In this document: positions 1-13,700 of the stretch, piece after piece | Layout of the letters: every line of letters begins with the position of its first letter | How positions within the stretch are numbered: the first letter of the stretch is position 1 | Origin: Solanum dulcamara | Taxonomy: Eukaryota; Streptophyta; Magnoliopsida; Solanales; Solanaceae | DNA: 64,000 nucleotides | Reading direction: 5' to 3' | Assembly: GCF_947179165.1 (NCBI RefSeq) | Contig: NC_077242.1 | Location: forward strand, 806,001 to 870,000 | Notes under the pieces: generated by a model | What the model saw: the letters and a program-made list of their open reading frames with translations, nothing else | Database searches by the model: none | What the model was told of the DNA's origin: nothing | Made by a program: the position numbers and the translations under genes

Positions 1-871
1 AAGTATGTAATCAAAGTCCTATAAAGAATTTGAAATTTACTAGTTTTTATTGCAATCTCGAATTAATATACAAGAGTGATTAAATTTATAATTAAATATT
101 TATAGATATATAGTGGATTTTTATTCATTAGGTTTGAGCAAAAGTTATTGGCATGTTTATTCTTTCTTTTATTCATATGGTTCTTTTAGTACTTTTTAAA
201 TTTCTATATATCAGCACTTGGTACGTAAATTAGATACACCGTCAAAGCGCTTGAAACCTCTTTGAAACTTCTTTATAATGATGTCGTTTAAGGGTTAAAT
301 AATCCGTTGAGCCTAAATAATAGGTGCTTATTTATCCTAAAAACAGAAACCACATCCGATCCGAGTCCTAATTTTCTTGGACTCCTAATAATATTAAGGG
401 AGAACATTGATATTATCTCAAAAAAAGTTTACTTACTAATCTTTTATTAAAAAAAATAAAATTGTATTATCTAAGTAAGAGGGAAAAAAGGGTTAAAAAA
501 TTTTTAAAAAATTAAAAATTTGCAGAAAACAGATATATGCAAAAGTGCAAAGATTATCGTTGGAGGAGAAGGAGGGTGATGAGTTTTTTTTTTCCAATTT
601 TAGCAAATATCCAATGTGAAATCTGACATCATTCCAAATTCTCCTCTGATTCTGATTCTGATTTTGAATTGTTTCCATAATAAATATTTTTATTAAAAAA
701 AACTTTTCCTTGTTGTATTATGTTTTAGTTATCAGATTTCTGTAAATGGCATTGCCATTGCCGTTTTTCCTTACCCTATCTCTCCCAAATTGCAAAAAAG
801 TGTATTATTGCTCGTATACACGTTCAAATTTACCGCTCCCCATCATAGCATTGTGAGTTCTGTAATTCACA
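1..871. other. Upstream region of the MO25-like gene, no gene seen
   Basis: AT-rich non-coding DNA. I see no convincing coding or RNA gene here. It should contain the promoter and leader of the MO25-like gene that starts at 872, but no single TATA box stands out. Confidence 0.5.
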
Positions 872-3800
872 ATGCCGATTCCGGCGACCCAAATCGCAGG
901 ATTAGCGAATGGGGTAAATGGATCTATGAAAGTTAAATCATCCAATAATTTGAAGAAATTGTTTACTAAGGCATTCCGTTCCGCCGGTGTTAAGTCCATA
1001 TTCAAATCCAAGGCTAAACGTAAGCCTCCTGCTGAAGTTGTTCGTCGGGTGAGATTCTTGTTAGAGGCTGTGGATTCTCTTGACGACGATGTTGATCCCA
1101 ATCATTTTGACAAGGTGATTACTAATTGCTTTCGAAATGCATTTATTTTGGTTTATTACTTGAATTCTTATTTTTTGGGGCATGGGGATTAGTAATTAGG
1201 GTCATTTGGTAGCTGGATAAAAAATAAGTTATTCATGTATTAATTTCAATATAAATTATACGACGTTTGGTACATAGATAGGAAATAAGTTATTCATGTA
1301 TAAAATTAATAATACAACGTTTGGTTAACAATTTAGAAATCCGTATAACTAATACATGTATATAAGTTATGAGGAAATCTATGTGTTATTTTATGCAGGT
1401 TAGAAGATGGAATAGCTAATACATAAATAAATAATTCATGCATAATTATTACCTGTATAAAATAATACATAGATTAAATCATAACTAAATTCCTACATTA
1501 TTAATATTTGCATAACTCTAACCAGTTACAAAACGACCCCTAGGCCATAATATTCCGACTATGACATTCACATGCATGCTTTTTCATAAAATTTGGATTT
1601 TTACTCTCTCATGATGCATAATGCTTTTCAGATGCAAGAACTGGATTCTCTTTTACATGAGCTGAAATCAATACTGTACGGGAGTAATGAATGTGAACCT
1701 GCTGTTGAAGCATGCTTGCAATTGACTCAGGAGTTTTTTCGAGATAATACATTTCGTCTCATCATTATTTGTCTTCCTAAATTTAACTTGGAGGTGAGTA
1801 TTTATATATTTGATTCTTTTAAGAGCTAAGCTTCAAGATCTTACTACTCTAGAATCTGCATCACTTTTAGAAGTACTCTAAGCATTCTACCATCCGTTGT
1901 CTCTAGTTAAAGGATGTTTCACCTTGTTCTATTGCCCAAACTTATTACCAAAATGATCATTCTTTTCTAAGGCTCGTAAAGATGTCACACGAATTGTGGC
2001 CAATCTACAAAGGCAACCAGTTAATTCACGCTTGATTGCATCTGATTATTTGGAAGCCAACTCGGACCTTATGGATCATTTGTTATCCGGGTAAGCTAAT
2101 CCTAATTTTTCTCCCTTTTTCTTGTTTTCCTTACCAGGTTGGCGCAATGCCTTCTCTTCCTCATGATCTTTAACTAAAGCACGATCTTGTCCTCACTGTT
2201 CTGTTATAGATATGATGATCCAGGTCTTGCTTTGCATTACGGAGCAATGTTGAGGGAGTGTATTCGCCATCAGGTTGTTGCAAGGTCAGCATCTCTGAAA
2301 ATACCCGTCAGTATGTTAATTGGATGTTTCTCTGATCAATGCTTTGTTTTGTATTATTATTGACTCTGAGATTACCTATGAATAACAATGCTTCCTTGCT
2401 TTTTGTTTCAACTACTATTTCTTCTCTTCTTGTTTTTCTGTTCAACGTGTGTTATTATTCTCTTATTGATTTTATATTGTTTGTTTTATCAGTGTTTATG
2501 GGCAATTTTTCCCATAATTTGTCGAAATATTTGCAGATATGTGTTGAACTCCGAGCACATGAAAAAGTTTTTCAATCACATGCAAATTCCAGAATTTGAT
2601 GTTGCTGCAGATGCTACAGCGACCTTTAAGGTTATTATTTATGAGGCCTCTCTCTTAGCATGTTTTTTAGTCCACCAATTTTGTGATGAAAAAATTCTTG
2701 ATATGTTTCATTTCTGCAAACAAGCACTATTACCGTCAGCCACTGAATATTCGTCGTACTGTTACTCAACTTCGAATCTTTTTTTCCGTTTTGCAACTTG
2801 CTGCAGGAGCTTATGACCAGGCATAAATCGACAGTTGCTGAATTTCTCTTTGAAAATTATGATTGGGTATGTTATGATCCTCATTTGCCAGTTGTATGAT
2901 TTTCTTTATGTTAGTTCATTAGCACCAACTTCAACCTACGACATGCCAGTATAACATATTCTCCACTCCTTTTTTGTTATAGTTCTTCGTTGAATTTAAT
3001 GCGAAGCTTTTGGAATCAGCAAACTATATTACCAGAAGACAAGCTATCAAGGTAAAATAAATATACAAGATTTTTTACTCATATTCTTGTCTCAAAGCAT
3101 GTCTGAGTTTGATTTGGTGCTATTTCAGTTGGGCTTCAATGATTTTCTTTTTTGTTGTACACATTTTAGTAATTTCTCTGCTATATTTTATCACGATAAA
3201 AGTATTTTTCTGCTTATAAATAAGTCAATGGCTTTACCCACACTTTATTTATTTTGTAGCTTTTGGGAGATATTTTGCTTGATCGCTCCAATTCTGCTGT
3301 GATGACACGCTATGTCAGCTCGAAAGATAATTTAAGGATTTTGATGAATCTTTTGAGGGTATGTCATTCTACCAATGTGCCATAAGTTAGCACTTCTTTT
3401 CCCCTCTGAGCATTTTGCTGTGATAAAAGCAAACCATATCATAAAATTTAGCTATATCAAGTCATAAAAAATGATATTGGTTTGTATCATGAGTTTAACT
3501 CTCGTCGTTTGATTCTTTGATGTCCATGTAGAAAATACTTTTGCTAGTGCTATTATTTCACTATGTTGATTTGACACATTATTGTACAACTCAATCTTGC
3601 TGCTATATTTGTTTCTCGGTCTTCCCATGTTTCAGGAGGCTAGCAAGAACATTCAGCTAGATGCATTTCACGTGTTTAAGGTAATACTTCTGACGTTTGA
3701 TTACTACTTATCTATTGCTCATATATGACTCCTATTCATTTCTCTGTGCTTGTTCTTTTGTTCTGGTAACAGCTTTTCGTGGCCAATAGAAACAAACCTT

Positions 3801-4139
3801 CTGACATTGTCAACATAATCGTTGCCAATAGAAGCAAGCTTCTTCGCTTCTTCGCAAGCTTCAGGATAGATAAAGGTAGTAACTTTTCTTCGACCAACCA
3901 ATATATTGACTTATATCATCTTTGTATGGGGAACGGTATATATAATTACAGAACATTGTTTGTTTGCAGAAGATGAACAATTCGAGGCTGATAAAGCTCA
4001 AGTTGTTAAAGAAATTGCAGAACTTGAAGCTAAAGGACCTCTTTTTTCAGGGGAACTGCATAAATTTCCCGGTACACCTACTGCTTCAGGAGAACTGTAC
4101 AAGTTATCATCAACCCCTCTCTCTAGACAACTAATATAA
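872..4139 (+). CDS. MO25/CAB39-like scaffold protein, 11 exons, 412 aa
   Basis: Exons: 872-1114, 1632-1793, 1972-2090, 2210-2284, 2537-2630, 2807-2866, 2983-3051, 3260-3358, 3636-3680, 3773-3875, 3970-4139. All introns are GT-AG and phases agree, giving 412 residues. The product matches the Mo25 helical-repeat family throughout: an [14 protein letters not shown] start to the fold, then [78 protein letters not shown] and [17 protein letters not shown]. Mo25 proteins are cytoplasmic adaptors that bind and activate STE20/GCK-type kinases; in plants they are tied to cell polarity and cytokinesis. The usual length is about 340 residues. This copy has a roughly 40-residue basic N-terminal extension (alternative ATG at 926) and a Ser/Thr/Pro-rich tail of about 35 residues with a SGELHKF/SGELYKL repeat. 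The family call is secure; the first exon's start is less so. Confidence 0.93.
1199..1540. mobile_element. MITE in MO25 intron 1 (GGGTCRTTTGG ends)
   Basis: The segment opens with GGGTCATTTGGTA and closes with ACAAAACGACCCC, imperfect inverted ends. The interior has no coding potential and is rich in short repeats of the type TAATACATG. The same end sequence is seen at 10603-10959, so this is probably one MITE family. Confidence 0.6.
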
Positions 4140-4676
4140 CTACGTAGACCAACTACTTGCTCTGGAGAATCACAAAACCTTTAGTATACGAGTCATTGTT
4201 TTATGAATTATACTAAAAGAAACTTCTTCTTTTGTTTAACCTTTCGAGTCTGTTGATCAAAGAATACTAATTGCAGTGGAGTATGCCATCTTTGCTCTGG
4301 TTATTTGAAAGAGCATCGTGAAGGAACAAGTTATACGCGATGTAAAATGAACATTTGTGAATTTTCTTTGTCTTAACAGCTATATGTATATACATATATA
4401 ACTTATTTCCCATATATAAATTGCGGATTTGCAGTAGCGTTAGTGAGATTCATATAATCGATCTTAATTTGTTTGGGATTGAGGTGTAGTGGTGGTTGTT
4501 ATTATTGTACTTTCGGAGAATAACATGTTGTATTTAGATTATCAATTTGAAACACATATACCTATATTAGAGCATTAATAATTTATGCTTGACAAGGATT
4601 CAAAAGTATTTCCGTGGAAAAACTATTTATATTTCTTAAAATTCAGAAAAACAGCTTATAATAATGTTGTACACAA

Positions 4677-4936
4677 GTCGTTTGGCCATATAACTTCATG
4701 TAAAATTTGAAGAAAAAAAAAGTTTTTGTTTACAAATTGCAAAATGCTATTTGAAAATTATGTTTAACCTCGAATACAAATTGGAGTTGTTATTCATTTT
4801 TTGGGAATTTTTTTTTTTGTAATTTTTCAAAATTTTTGAAAATTCTGGAATTCAACTTTACGAAATTCTAAGGTTAAACGTGTTTTCTATAGTTCAACTC
4901 CGCAAAAAAGATAAAAAAAATTCATGACCAAACGCC
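4677..4936. mobile_element. MITE between MO25 and the 61-aa gene
   Basis: The left end reads GTCGTTTGGCCAT and the right end ATGACCAAACGCC, an imperfect terminal inverted repeat. The interior is AT-rich and non-coding. Between the MO25 stop (4139) and this element I see only the MO25 3' UTR and ordinary AT-rich DNA. Confidence 0.5.
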
Positions 4937-4977
4937 TCCGTCCCTCTTGTGCAATCAAATGATGATTGTAAAAAGAA

Positions 4978-5062
4978 ATGGGCTGGGCTTTTCTGGGCTG
5001 GACCGTCTCTCTATGATCCATAACGGTTTTCGTTGATGGGCCTGGCAAAGAAGCCCAAAAAA
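4978..5062 (+). promoter_or_regulatory. Cluster of site II (TGGGCY) promoter elements
   Basis: Within 85 bp there are TGGGCT three times, TGGGCC once and one AGCCCA in reverse, about 200-280 bp upstream of the ATG at 5256. Site II elements bound by TCP-type factors are known to be frequent in promoters of plant ribosomal and nuclear-encoded mitochondrial protein genes. This supports the small ORF downstream being a real housekeeping gene. Confidence 0.55.
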
Positions 5063-5255
5063 AAACGACTGTACGAACATAGCAGAAGAATTGAGGAATC
5101 GTCACTTCTCCCAGATTTCCGTAGAGTTTTTCAAATTCACAAAGTTGGAGTCTTTGCTCAAATTTTGAATTCTGGATTACTGTTAGCGCTCTGATTTTGT
5201 GAGAATTTGTGTATAATATTTTGTATAAATTGTTGTTACGATCCCCAAAATCGAA

Positions 5256-5441
5256 ATGGTTTTCTGTTACCCATCATCTCCTTCCAAATTTGCTGCTACA
5301 TTGGCGTGTTTTTTTGGTGGTGCTGCTCTTTTTGCTTTTGGTGTACACCATTCTTACATCAATATTGCCCCTCAACAAGCTCGAACTAAAGCTAGGAATG
5401 ACTTTGTCAAGGATCGATTGAGAAAGAAATATGGCAAATAA
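5256..5441 (+). CDS. Small single-span membrane protein, 61 aa, function unknown
   Basis: An intact ATG-started ORF of 61 codons without introns. Residues about 11-30 (KFAATLACFFGGAALFAFGV) form one hydrophobic segment. A basic, amphipathic C-terminus follows (QQARTKARNDFVKDRLRKKYGK). There is no cleavable signal and no motif I can name. The size, single N-terminal span and highly charged tail recall small assembly or structural subunits of the mitochondrial inner membrane, and the site II cluster upstream fits such a role, but this is inference. The sequence looks like a conserved plant protein because codons read cleanly and composition is protein-like, but I could not run a homology search. 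Confidence 0.65.
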   Translation: MVFCYPSSPSKFAATLACFFGGAALFAFGVHHSYINIAPQQARTKARNDFVKDRLRKKYGK

Positions 5442-5628
5442 TTCAGACTCTCATCTTCTGGGTAACTATTTATTTTCTGGTAATGTTGATTACTATCATT
5501 TTGGTTAATGATTTTGTACTAATTTTGTTGTTAGAATTGTAGACTCCTCATTTTTTTCGTTTTCGTTTTGCTGTAATCTTGTTGTTGGTTTGTCTAATTT
5601 TAGTTTGATAACTTGAGGGGTGAAATCA

Positions 5629-5982
5629 TGACCCTTGATAGGAGTGCGTAGAGCATTCATGGGAGGGTGTAAGAGGTCCAAGGACATGATAGAAGGTTAG
5701 TAGTTAGTCGAATGCTTTGTTTTTCCATTCCCGGAGTATTAGTATTAATCTTGTATTTTTCGTCTTCTTAGATTTCTATTCTTTAGCCTTGATATTCCAT
5801 TTTCTTCTTGTTGTCTATGCTTGTTGCTATTGTCTTCTTTTTCATCTCTTTTGAGAGTTGAAGGTTTATCGGAAACAACCTCTTTACTTTCTCAACAGAC
5901 AGGGGTAAAGGTCTACCTTCCTCACAGCCCAGTTATGGAATTATATTGGGTTTTTTGTTGTTGTTGTTATTGTTATTGTTAT
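5629..5982 (+). mobile_element. 5'-truncated LINE 3' end with target-site duplication
   Basis: A 354-bp insertion whose right half carries the tail GGTTTATCGGAAACAACCTC... and ends in a TTG/TTAT-rich run. It is flanked by a 17-bp direct repeat with one mismatch: CTTGAGGGGTGAAATCA at 5612-5628 and CTTGAGGAGTGAAATCA at 5983-5999. The left half matches the 3' end of the LINE seen at 60690-61403 (AGAAGGTTAGTAG...TTTTCC region). A truncated LINE copy is the best reading. Confidence 0.65.
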
Positions 5983-5999
5983 CTTGAGGAGTGAAATCA

Positions 6000-7724
6000 A
6001 CTGTTTACTTTTTTTTGTCAACTGTATGGTCTAGAGAGTAATGCTAATATGAACCTTTGAGCACCATAACATAGATTTCATTAGTTCATCTGCAACTATT
6101 AAGAATGATTCTGGTCATAAAGTTAATCGAAAGAGACTTATGAATTAATGAAGTTTGAAAAAATAGTCTCGAGAATTGTTTTTTATGTGCTTAATATCCT
6201 CTGTGGACGCGCACTTGTAAGGTTTGATTGCACATTAATACTGCTGTGATTGTGAACTGGTAATGTTGTTATCGCGGAGCAGCTTTTTCATCTTGACTAG
6301 TTCTCTTTGTTGCTCTCTTCTCATTCTTCTACAAGTTTGACCAATCCCAGATTTGAGTTTTCCTACAACTAGACCAAGCTCAGGATGAGTGAAACTGGAA
6401 ATATGATCACCTAAATATAGCACGAAATCAACCAAAATGACTTGGGAAAACTCTATATATTTAGCTCATCAAATACCCATACTTGAGAGTTGAGACTTTG
6501 CTTTCCCTCGAGCAAACAAAAAGAAATAAACCCCTACATAGGTACTAGAAAAATCAAACAAGATAATAGATAAACCAAGAACTACCTATGGATGTAAACA
6601 AACTTTTTCCTCATTATGTGTAAATCTTCCATGTGATGTGATCACTTATTAAAGGTGTTTATGGGCGGTTAACTAGTTTACTTCAGCATATTACCTGGCA
6701 GTGTGCCCTCATCATTTGGTCTAGTGAGCTGAAGCCCTATGTTTTCAAATTACTGCAGGTATCTGAAACTTGATTATCAAAAGAAGTCACTGTCCATCGT
6801 CTAGGACGTTAGGTAATTCAATATGATCGAGCTGAGGTTCAAGCAGCTATATATGAGCAATTAACCAACATCCAAATGCTGATCATCATTCACCACCACC
6901 ACGTCTACCTTTTGATACTCCAGTTATGATCCTGAACTACTTGGAAGGTTAAATAGGCAGGCAACTCTCCTTCAAAATGCTCAGGCCTACGTCAGACTGG
7001 AGGATCCCAAATTATGTGGATGAAACTAAGCAGGGCCTAAATTTTTTGACTCGTGGAAGGAAAATGCATGATGTTGTTTTAAGTTTAGGATTTCCATGTT
7101 TGTTAACACGTTCTTTGGCAGTGACACTTCTATTTGGTCAAGTAATTTCTCTTATTCCTATCAGGTATCTGCAAAAATCTTTTTTTGACTGGGTGTAAAT
7201 AGTTAACAATTGCCACTGGGGAAAAAACATACCTAAAAAGAGTAACAAGTTGCTTATATCAAGTAATTGCACCATAAATTTATGAGCTTCAAAGAGGATT
7301 TGCTGGCAAACTCGAGGTTATTAGTCAATAGATCTGCAACGTTTATTTGCAATCTTATGTTACATGAATGGAACATAAAGGAAGGCTGTGTATGAAAAAT
7401 ACTAACATTGATCATTGCTTATATCCAAAATACAGAATTCTTACAAATAAATAGGTAATAAACCCCAAACACCCACTCAATCTGACCCAAAATGGTTAAA
7501 TAGGAGAGGAAAGGGATGAAAAATAGAAAAAAGGAAGAATGTAAAGAATAAACAAGAGCTGAAAAATTTGATCCATTGAAAATACAAGGAAACAATCACG
7601 TGTTAAACGACCTGATCCAAGACTACCGCCGCCATCATGTGCGACTCCATAATCACCAGAGGTTTGATCAGTAAGATGGCAAAACAAATTGTACAAAATG
7701 GTGGCACCAAGGAAGAAATGGTCA
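6000..7724. other. Intergenic region, no supported gene
   Basis: Only short ORFs lacking family resemblance occur here, the longest being 73 codons at 6977-7198. Part of this stretch could be an untranslated 3' region or intron of the small gene at 5256, but I see no proof. The right part is the 3' flank of the GDPDL gene on the minus strand. Confidence 0.4.
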
Positions 7725-10700
7725 TCAATATACCATGGTAATTGCAAGAAGAACTGCAACTGAGCTCATGACAATGTTAGCAACAACTGAGGATTGGCCA
7801 TTTGGAGCAGTAGCGGGAGCTCTAGCTGTAGAACCATTGTCATTACTTGGGTTTATCTTTGCAACAGGTGGAAGAGGCGGCTCAGTCACATCACTGTCAT
7901 TGAGCATGGGGTAGGGAGGTTCGACTGGTGGCATAGACTGAGGAGTCATGAGTCCCAGGAGACTCCCAGGTTGAACAGGGCTCATATATGGTGGCAAGTT
8001 TTTGTACGCTAAACAACGGTTCCCTGTACATTCCCAACAATTGGTTTATGTCAAATTAAGGATATATAGTAATCTTGTATTTTGTATGCACAACTTAATG
8101 GATATGACAGAGCAAAAGCTCTGGTAAAATATACACAAATTTAGCGGTTGCACCAGAGATCCATTTATACTGAATGATGTTTGGGGATGAAAGGGGGAAG
8201 AAGGAGTTGGGGTTGCAACGCGGTATGAGAAATAATAAAGGTATATAATAACTTACTTCGGTATCTAGCCGCTGTGAGAGGATATTCTGTAACAAGACCA
8301 TCAACGCCAGCTCCAAGAACATAGTTGTTTAACTCAGCAGATGAATCTGAGAAGAAATCCCATGCTTGAGATACAAACTCATTATTAAATAGTTGTACAT
8401 ATACTGGGAGATTTGCTGACTGCAGCTTCTGCACAACGTTCGTTTGACCAATGATAAAAGCGTCTTCGCTGGGGAAGACTGATGTCTTGGTTATGACAAC
8501 AGATTTTGCAAAGGTCTTGATCTCCAATAAAGTTGAGTTCTTGATATCACTGATATCATCGTCAACCAAATAAACAAGTTCATAACTACTCTTCTTAAAT
8601 TCTTCCAGAACAGAACTCTCTTTTGATTGGATCATAACTTTCTTAGCAGTCTGATTATTGTAACCAGCTTTGCTTAAGGCGTCCAAAACAGCACCAGTTA
8701 CACCTAATCCCTGCTTTGCCAGGTATGCAGCATTCTGCATGGAGCCAGAATATAGTGTCAAATAATGAGAAAGGAGGTAAAACCTCCATTGTGCAAAGAT
8801 ATCCATTAACATCAGATTTTTTTCTCATATAAACATAAAAATGCAGCTACTTAGCGACTGTTCTTCCTCTTTTTTGTGATGTCAAAGTTCTTATTGTTTT
8901 TCTTATAATCCTTTCTACATTGAGTGGGTAATCACCTTCATTAAGTAATGAAGGTAGAAATATTATGATTCTGCTACTAAAAAGGAAGTTATTATTGTAT
9001 TTGGAAAGCAGTCAAAATTGCTTCAGTTGTAACATGTCTCTACATTTCAGAAAATTTGAGATATAGAGATCCTTTCTGTATCCTGCAGACGATTAAACCT
9101 TCAAAATACTAGTCACAAAGTGAATCCTTTCCTTTTGAAAACATACCATTTTCCAAAAAGCATTTTCTGGTTCCAAATTCTTTCAAGGGTAAGTTTGGCA
9201 TGTTTCCCGCATTCAATCACATATGAAATAGCATAAGAAGCTATGGAATAAGAGGAGTGAATATAACTTATAAGCATTTAGGATGCGGAAGTGAGCTTAC
9301 ACTAAATTGACGCATAAGAATATTGGTATACATAAGGTCAGTAGTCACTGAACAAACTCACCTCTATGCTGATCATTACACCCGAAACAGTAGCATTTTT
9401 GGAAAATGCCAAGAAGTTCGCTAACGACATAAAGTTTCCATCATTTCTGGCGTTTGGATTCCGTGACAATCTAAAGGATGAATACTTGTGTGATATTGCC
9501 GCTGCAAGACATTAGAGCATGTTTAAGTACATTTTGAAACAATAGTATTCCAAAATTTCAATTGTAGTAGTGCATAATCTTGAAATGAAAATAATTAGAA
9601 GAAAAAGTATGCATTTGCAGAAATGTCCAAATAAGAAATGAAGGTCTCTAGAAAATCGAGAACATGTCTTAAAAGAGCTTGGGGAAAGCGTATGCCACAA
9701 CAGCATGTCAAAGTGGGAAAAAGAGGCTATTATTAAGCCAAATAAAAATCCAGTTTTTGTAATTCTTTCACACATTTCAAAAACAATAAGTGCCATTCTT
9801 AATGAGGAAGGAGAACTGGGATGATGAATTCCTAGAATATTGCTCCTCTCTTAAGAGCTTATATGTGCAATTCAAAACAATTAACAAGCTACAAAATAAA
9901 TAGCTAAAAAACTTAGATTAATCCCTGAAATTGTTATTTGTGCAAAAGATAAATGCATGACAGTAAAAAAGTCCCAGATATGAAGGATATAAAGAAACAC
10001 AATACAGAAGAGAAACCATCTCATTTTCTACAATTTTTAACAGTGTTGATACAAATGAAAGAAGTAATTGTGGCAAAGATATATTTGCAGACAAGCAAGG
10101 AAGAGAAATTCTCGAGGCATGCAATCTTCCATTTTTCTTTTATAAAGAAAGTAGATACAGATGGCATCACACGGATGCAGAGGCATGCTATAGTTAGATT
10201 GAAACATGATAAGCCACATAATTTAACACTACAAATTAGCAGATGATTCAACTTACGTTTCAGTGTTTGATGAATATCGCTCCAGCTAAGGTTGATGGTG
10301 AGTATTCCATCTTTTATCTGAAGCTCTGGAACAGTGGTAGAGATGCTGTTGAATGGCGATTGGGCCGCAGTCGTCGTGTCTATCAGATTTATCGAACCAA
10401 GGCAGAAGGGTATTCCATCTTTTGTCATTTGGACAGGACAGCCGAGAATATCTGCACCATCTGAAGCAGCTTTTGTATATGCTAAATCTGTACAACCAGG
10501 ATAGTCACCACTTGCTCCTAGAGGTGCGATAATCTGAAGCTTTGCTGCAGGCCAAAGGAGGAAGAGCGAAAACATGAGAGAGGACATGGATAATCAGTAA
10601 GCGGTCGTTTGGTGAACTAGTTATGCATGGATATCTTAGAGTGAACTGTTATATGCTGAATGATAACAGAGATTTTTGTGCAGGGGACGCCTACTATAAG

Positions 10701-13700
10701 GTATGTTCGTCATTAGATAGTGGTATCTAGGTATTGCTAGTACATGTAACATACAATACATAATTTATGTCCGTATAAATAATGCATAGTTTAATATTGG
10801 AAACCAATTCTTTATATATGTAGACTTTTGATACTTCAAATTTAATCATATTAGTTAAGACGATATTACTTCAGCAATGCAGAGTTTTATGTTACAAAGT
10901 AAATGTTGTACTTCTGTACTGAGATTATTTTTTGTTATACAGTCAACCAAATGACCCCTAAGAGTAGAAGACAAAAATGATTAGTAAAAGAATCTTAATA
11001 TAACTCTGGCAACTAACAACATCTGAATCGCAGAGAAGCTCAAGAATCATGGTCATATTGTTGAACCGTGTTCAAGAAATTCTAGATTGGCTTAACATAA
11101 CCCATAACCAAGCCTATAGCTAGTTAAGTTAAGTCTATCAAATTCAAGGTTTCAATTTTAGGAAATTAGTTGACTCCATGTTCAATTCACTTTTATCCAA
11201 AAGTGTGAGAATTTGAAAGCTTTGCCAGACAACTTGCATTGTCAAGATTTCAATGAAAATGTTTAAACATATAAAATAACATAAATCATTCTGAGAAAGC
11301 ATTTATATCAGCAGCATACCTTGAGGCTTATCATTCTTACCCAAATGCGAGAAGCAATCTGCAAGATTAGAAAAGTTTAGGAACCTGGATAAGTACCACA
11401 GAAAGAAGTAGATCAAAGAAACATATCGCCTTTGAACCAACTCAGTTAATACATCAATATTAAATGCAAAACGATGCCAACCGTAGCTTCAAATTTTAAT
11501 TTTAAGAGAGCAATAACTGAGTATTTCTTAGAATAGTTCATTGATAGCCTTCATCGGTCTAGCTCATTTATAAGCCTAGTGCATCCAAGTCTCCTCTTCC
11601 GTATAAGATGATCATTTCATGATCAACAAAATTACAAGTATTTGTCATTTTTTTCTACTACTGTGGTTTTTATTGAACAAAAGAAGTGTCAAGGAGGTAC
11701 TGTAATGTACAAACAAAATGATTTTGGTATAGCCGTCTACTAGTGTTATCCGATTGTTGATTTGTTTCTACATAATGATTAATAGCTTGTTTGGCCAAGC
11801 TTTTGAAAAACCACACATATTTTAGAGAATGAAGGTGTTTGGCCAAACTTTTGGGGAAGAAATAAGTGTTTTTAAGTAGTAGCAAATTTAAGTATAAGTT
11901 GAAGAAAGTAGTTTCTTCAGAAACAAGTGTCTTCGAATTTTTTTAGGACAAAGAACACACATCAAAAATAGGTGTCAACTTGTATGCATATCTTTTTTCA
12001 TAGGATGACACTCAAAGCACTTTTTGAAAAAAATTGGTCAACCACAAACTGCTACTATCCAAAAAAGCTTTTTTTAAAAGCACTGTAGTCCTCAAAATAA
12101 GCTGATTTTGACAGCTTGGCAAAACAGGCTCTAAGAATAAGGCAAAGCAGATAATAAATACAATTCTTGGAAAAATATGAACATCCAACATGATACCTTA
12201 AGGTTGTAGGAGTAGTAGTCGTGATTTTTATAAATGTCTTTGGGTGCTCTTATACATCTGATGTAAGACATTATAACTCAATAACCTTAAGCAGGCCCAG
12301 GTGCAACCTGATTTACGGATTCCCTCGTGGATTTGAGCACGAAGTTACGAGTTAGTATGCACTCACCAAAAGGTTGACTTAGATAGCATGTGAAAGAAGT
12401 GGAGCATAAAACCCAAATTTCAAGGCTAAGAGTGGAGTAGCCAAGATTTTTATGAACTCTTTGGATGATAGAATACAAATTGGAAAGGTGCATTGATAGC
12501 ATTTTTTCAACAAGTAATTATGATTGACAGCCAAATACAACTCATCTGGAAAGAAACAAGTGAAACTATGGAAGCAGTAAACAAAGCTTATTCTAGCACA
12601 CTCTCAACACAGAGAATCAAACTAGATTGTCACTGGGAACAGATAGCACTTACCTACTGAAACAGATGGAGTCATTGGGAAGTCAGATAGCACTCCGTCC
12701 ACCGTGAACTCACCGTTGTCAATAAAGGATAAAATCTCAGTTACAGGATCATAGCTATAATTATAAGCAAAAGGTACGTCATTAACAAAGTCGGCTGCAA
12801 AAATCTCAAGACCTTCCTTATGAGCATCCAAAACAACCGAAGTATGTGGCTGCAAGTACAAGCTGTCCGTTGGCCAGATATAGTGTTTGGGAACAAGAAT
12901 CCCAGCGGCAAAGGTTTTAATAAATGTGAGATTCTTTACTAGAGAACCATATGTTTGACTTGTTGATGGCTCAATATCATCCTCGTTGAGAAACCGGAAA
13001 ACACGTTTTGTCACTCGTGGATTCAATCGCGATGCGATATTTTGGAGGAAATTCACCTCAGGTGATGAAATATAGTTGGCAATAACACTTCTAGATAGGG
13101 AAATAACAAAGCTTCTCATACTCAGATTGTGCTGGCTGTAGAAGGAATCATGCTGGAAATGTATTTGCAGAAGAATGAGTTAATTAATTGCTATGCAAAA
13201 GAAATTTAACATACAACACATCTAATACAGTAATGCACAGTGTGATAATCAAACTGTTCCTTCTAGATTCTTGGAGATTGAAAAACTGAAAGTAGGCAAC
13301 AGGTAATTTTATTTTATTTTTGACAAAGTAGCCAACAAGTAATACCCAAAAGCATTCTGCAATCAAATGCATACCTGGAAATTCAACCATAATTCTGGAG
13401 GTTTGACTTGGGTAGCTACTTCCTGGACAGTAAGAATTTGCTGGGGAGTGCCATCAAATCTAGGCGACCGTGAATACACTCCTTGTTTCACTGTTACAGG
13501 CATCAGGATTTTCTTTAGTAGAACTTCAGATCATCATAGGCTAACTTTCACCAAGCCATGACAATAAATCCAACTCTAACAGGATAGATTCTCTAGACTA
13601 TATCAGCAACATGTTTTGCCATAACCATATATGATCTGTTTTAGTCCTCAGGAAATGCACAGAGCAACTCATATGCTAAGGTGATCTGATTCTTCATTTT

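Noticed and set aside
493..678. 61-codon minus-strand ORF with N/Q-rich start
   Set aside because: Low-complexity AT-rich translation in the MO25 upstream region; no family resemblance.
2339..2816. Two overlapping hydrophobic ORFs in the MO25 gene
   Set aside because: They run through MO25 introns 4 and 5; the spliced MO25 frame explains the coding signal.
6235..6435. 66-codon minus-strand ORF
   Set aside because: No motif and no promoter or splice context; probably chance.
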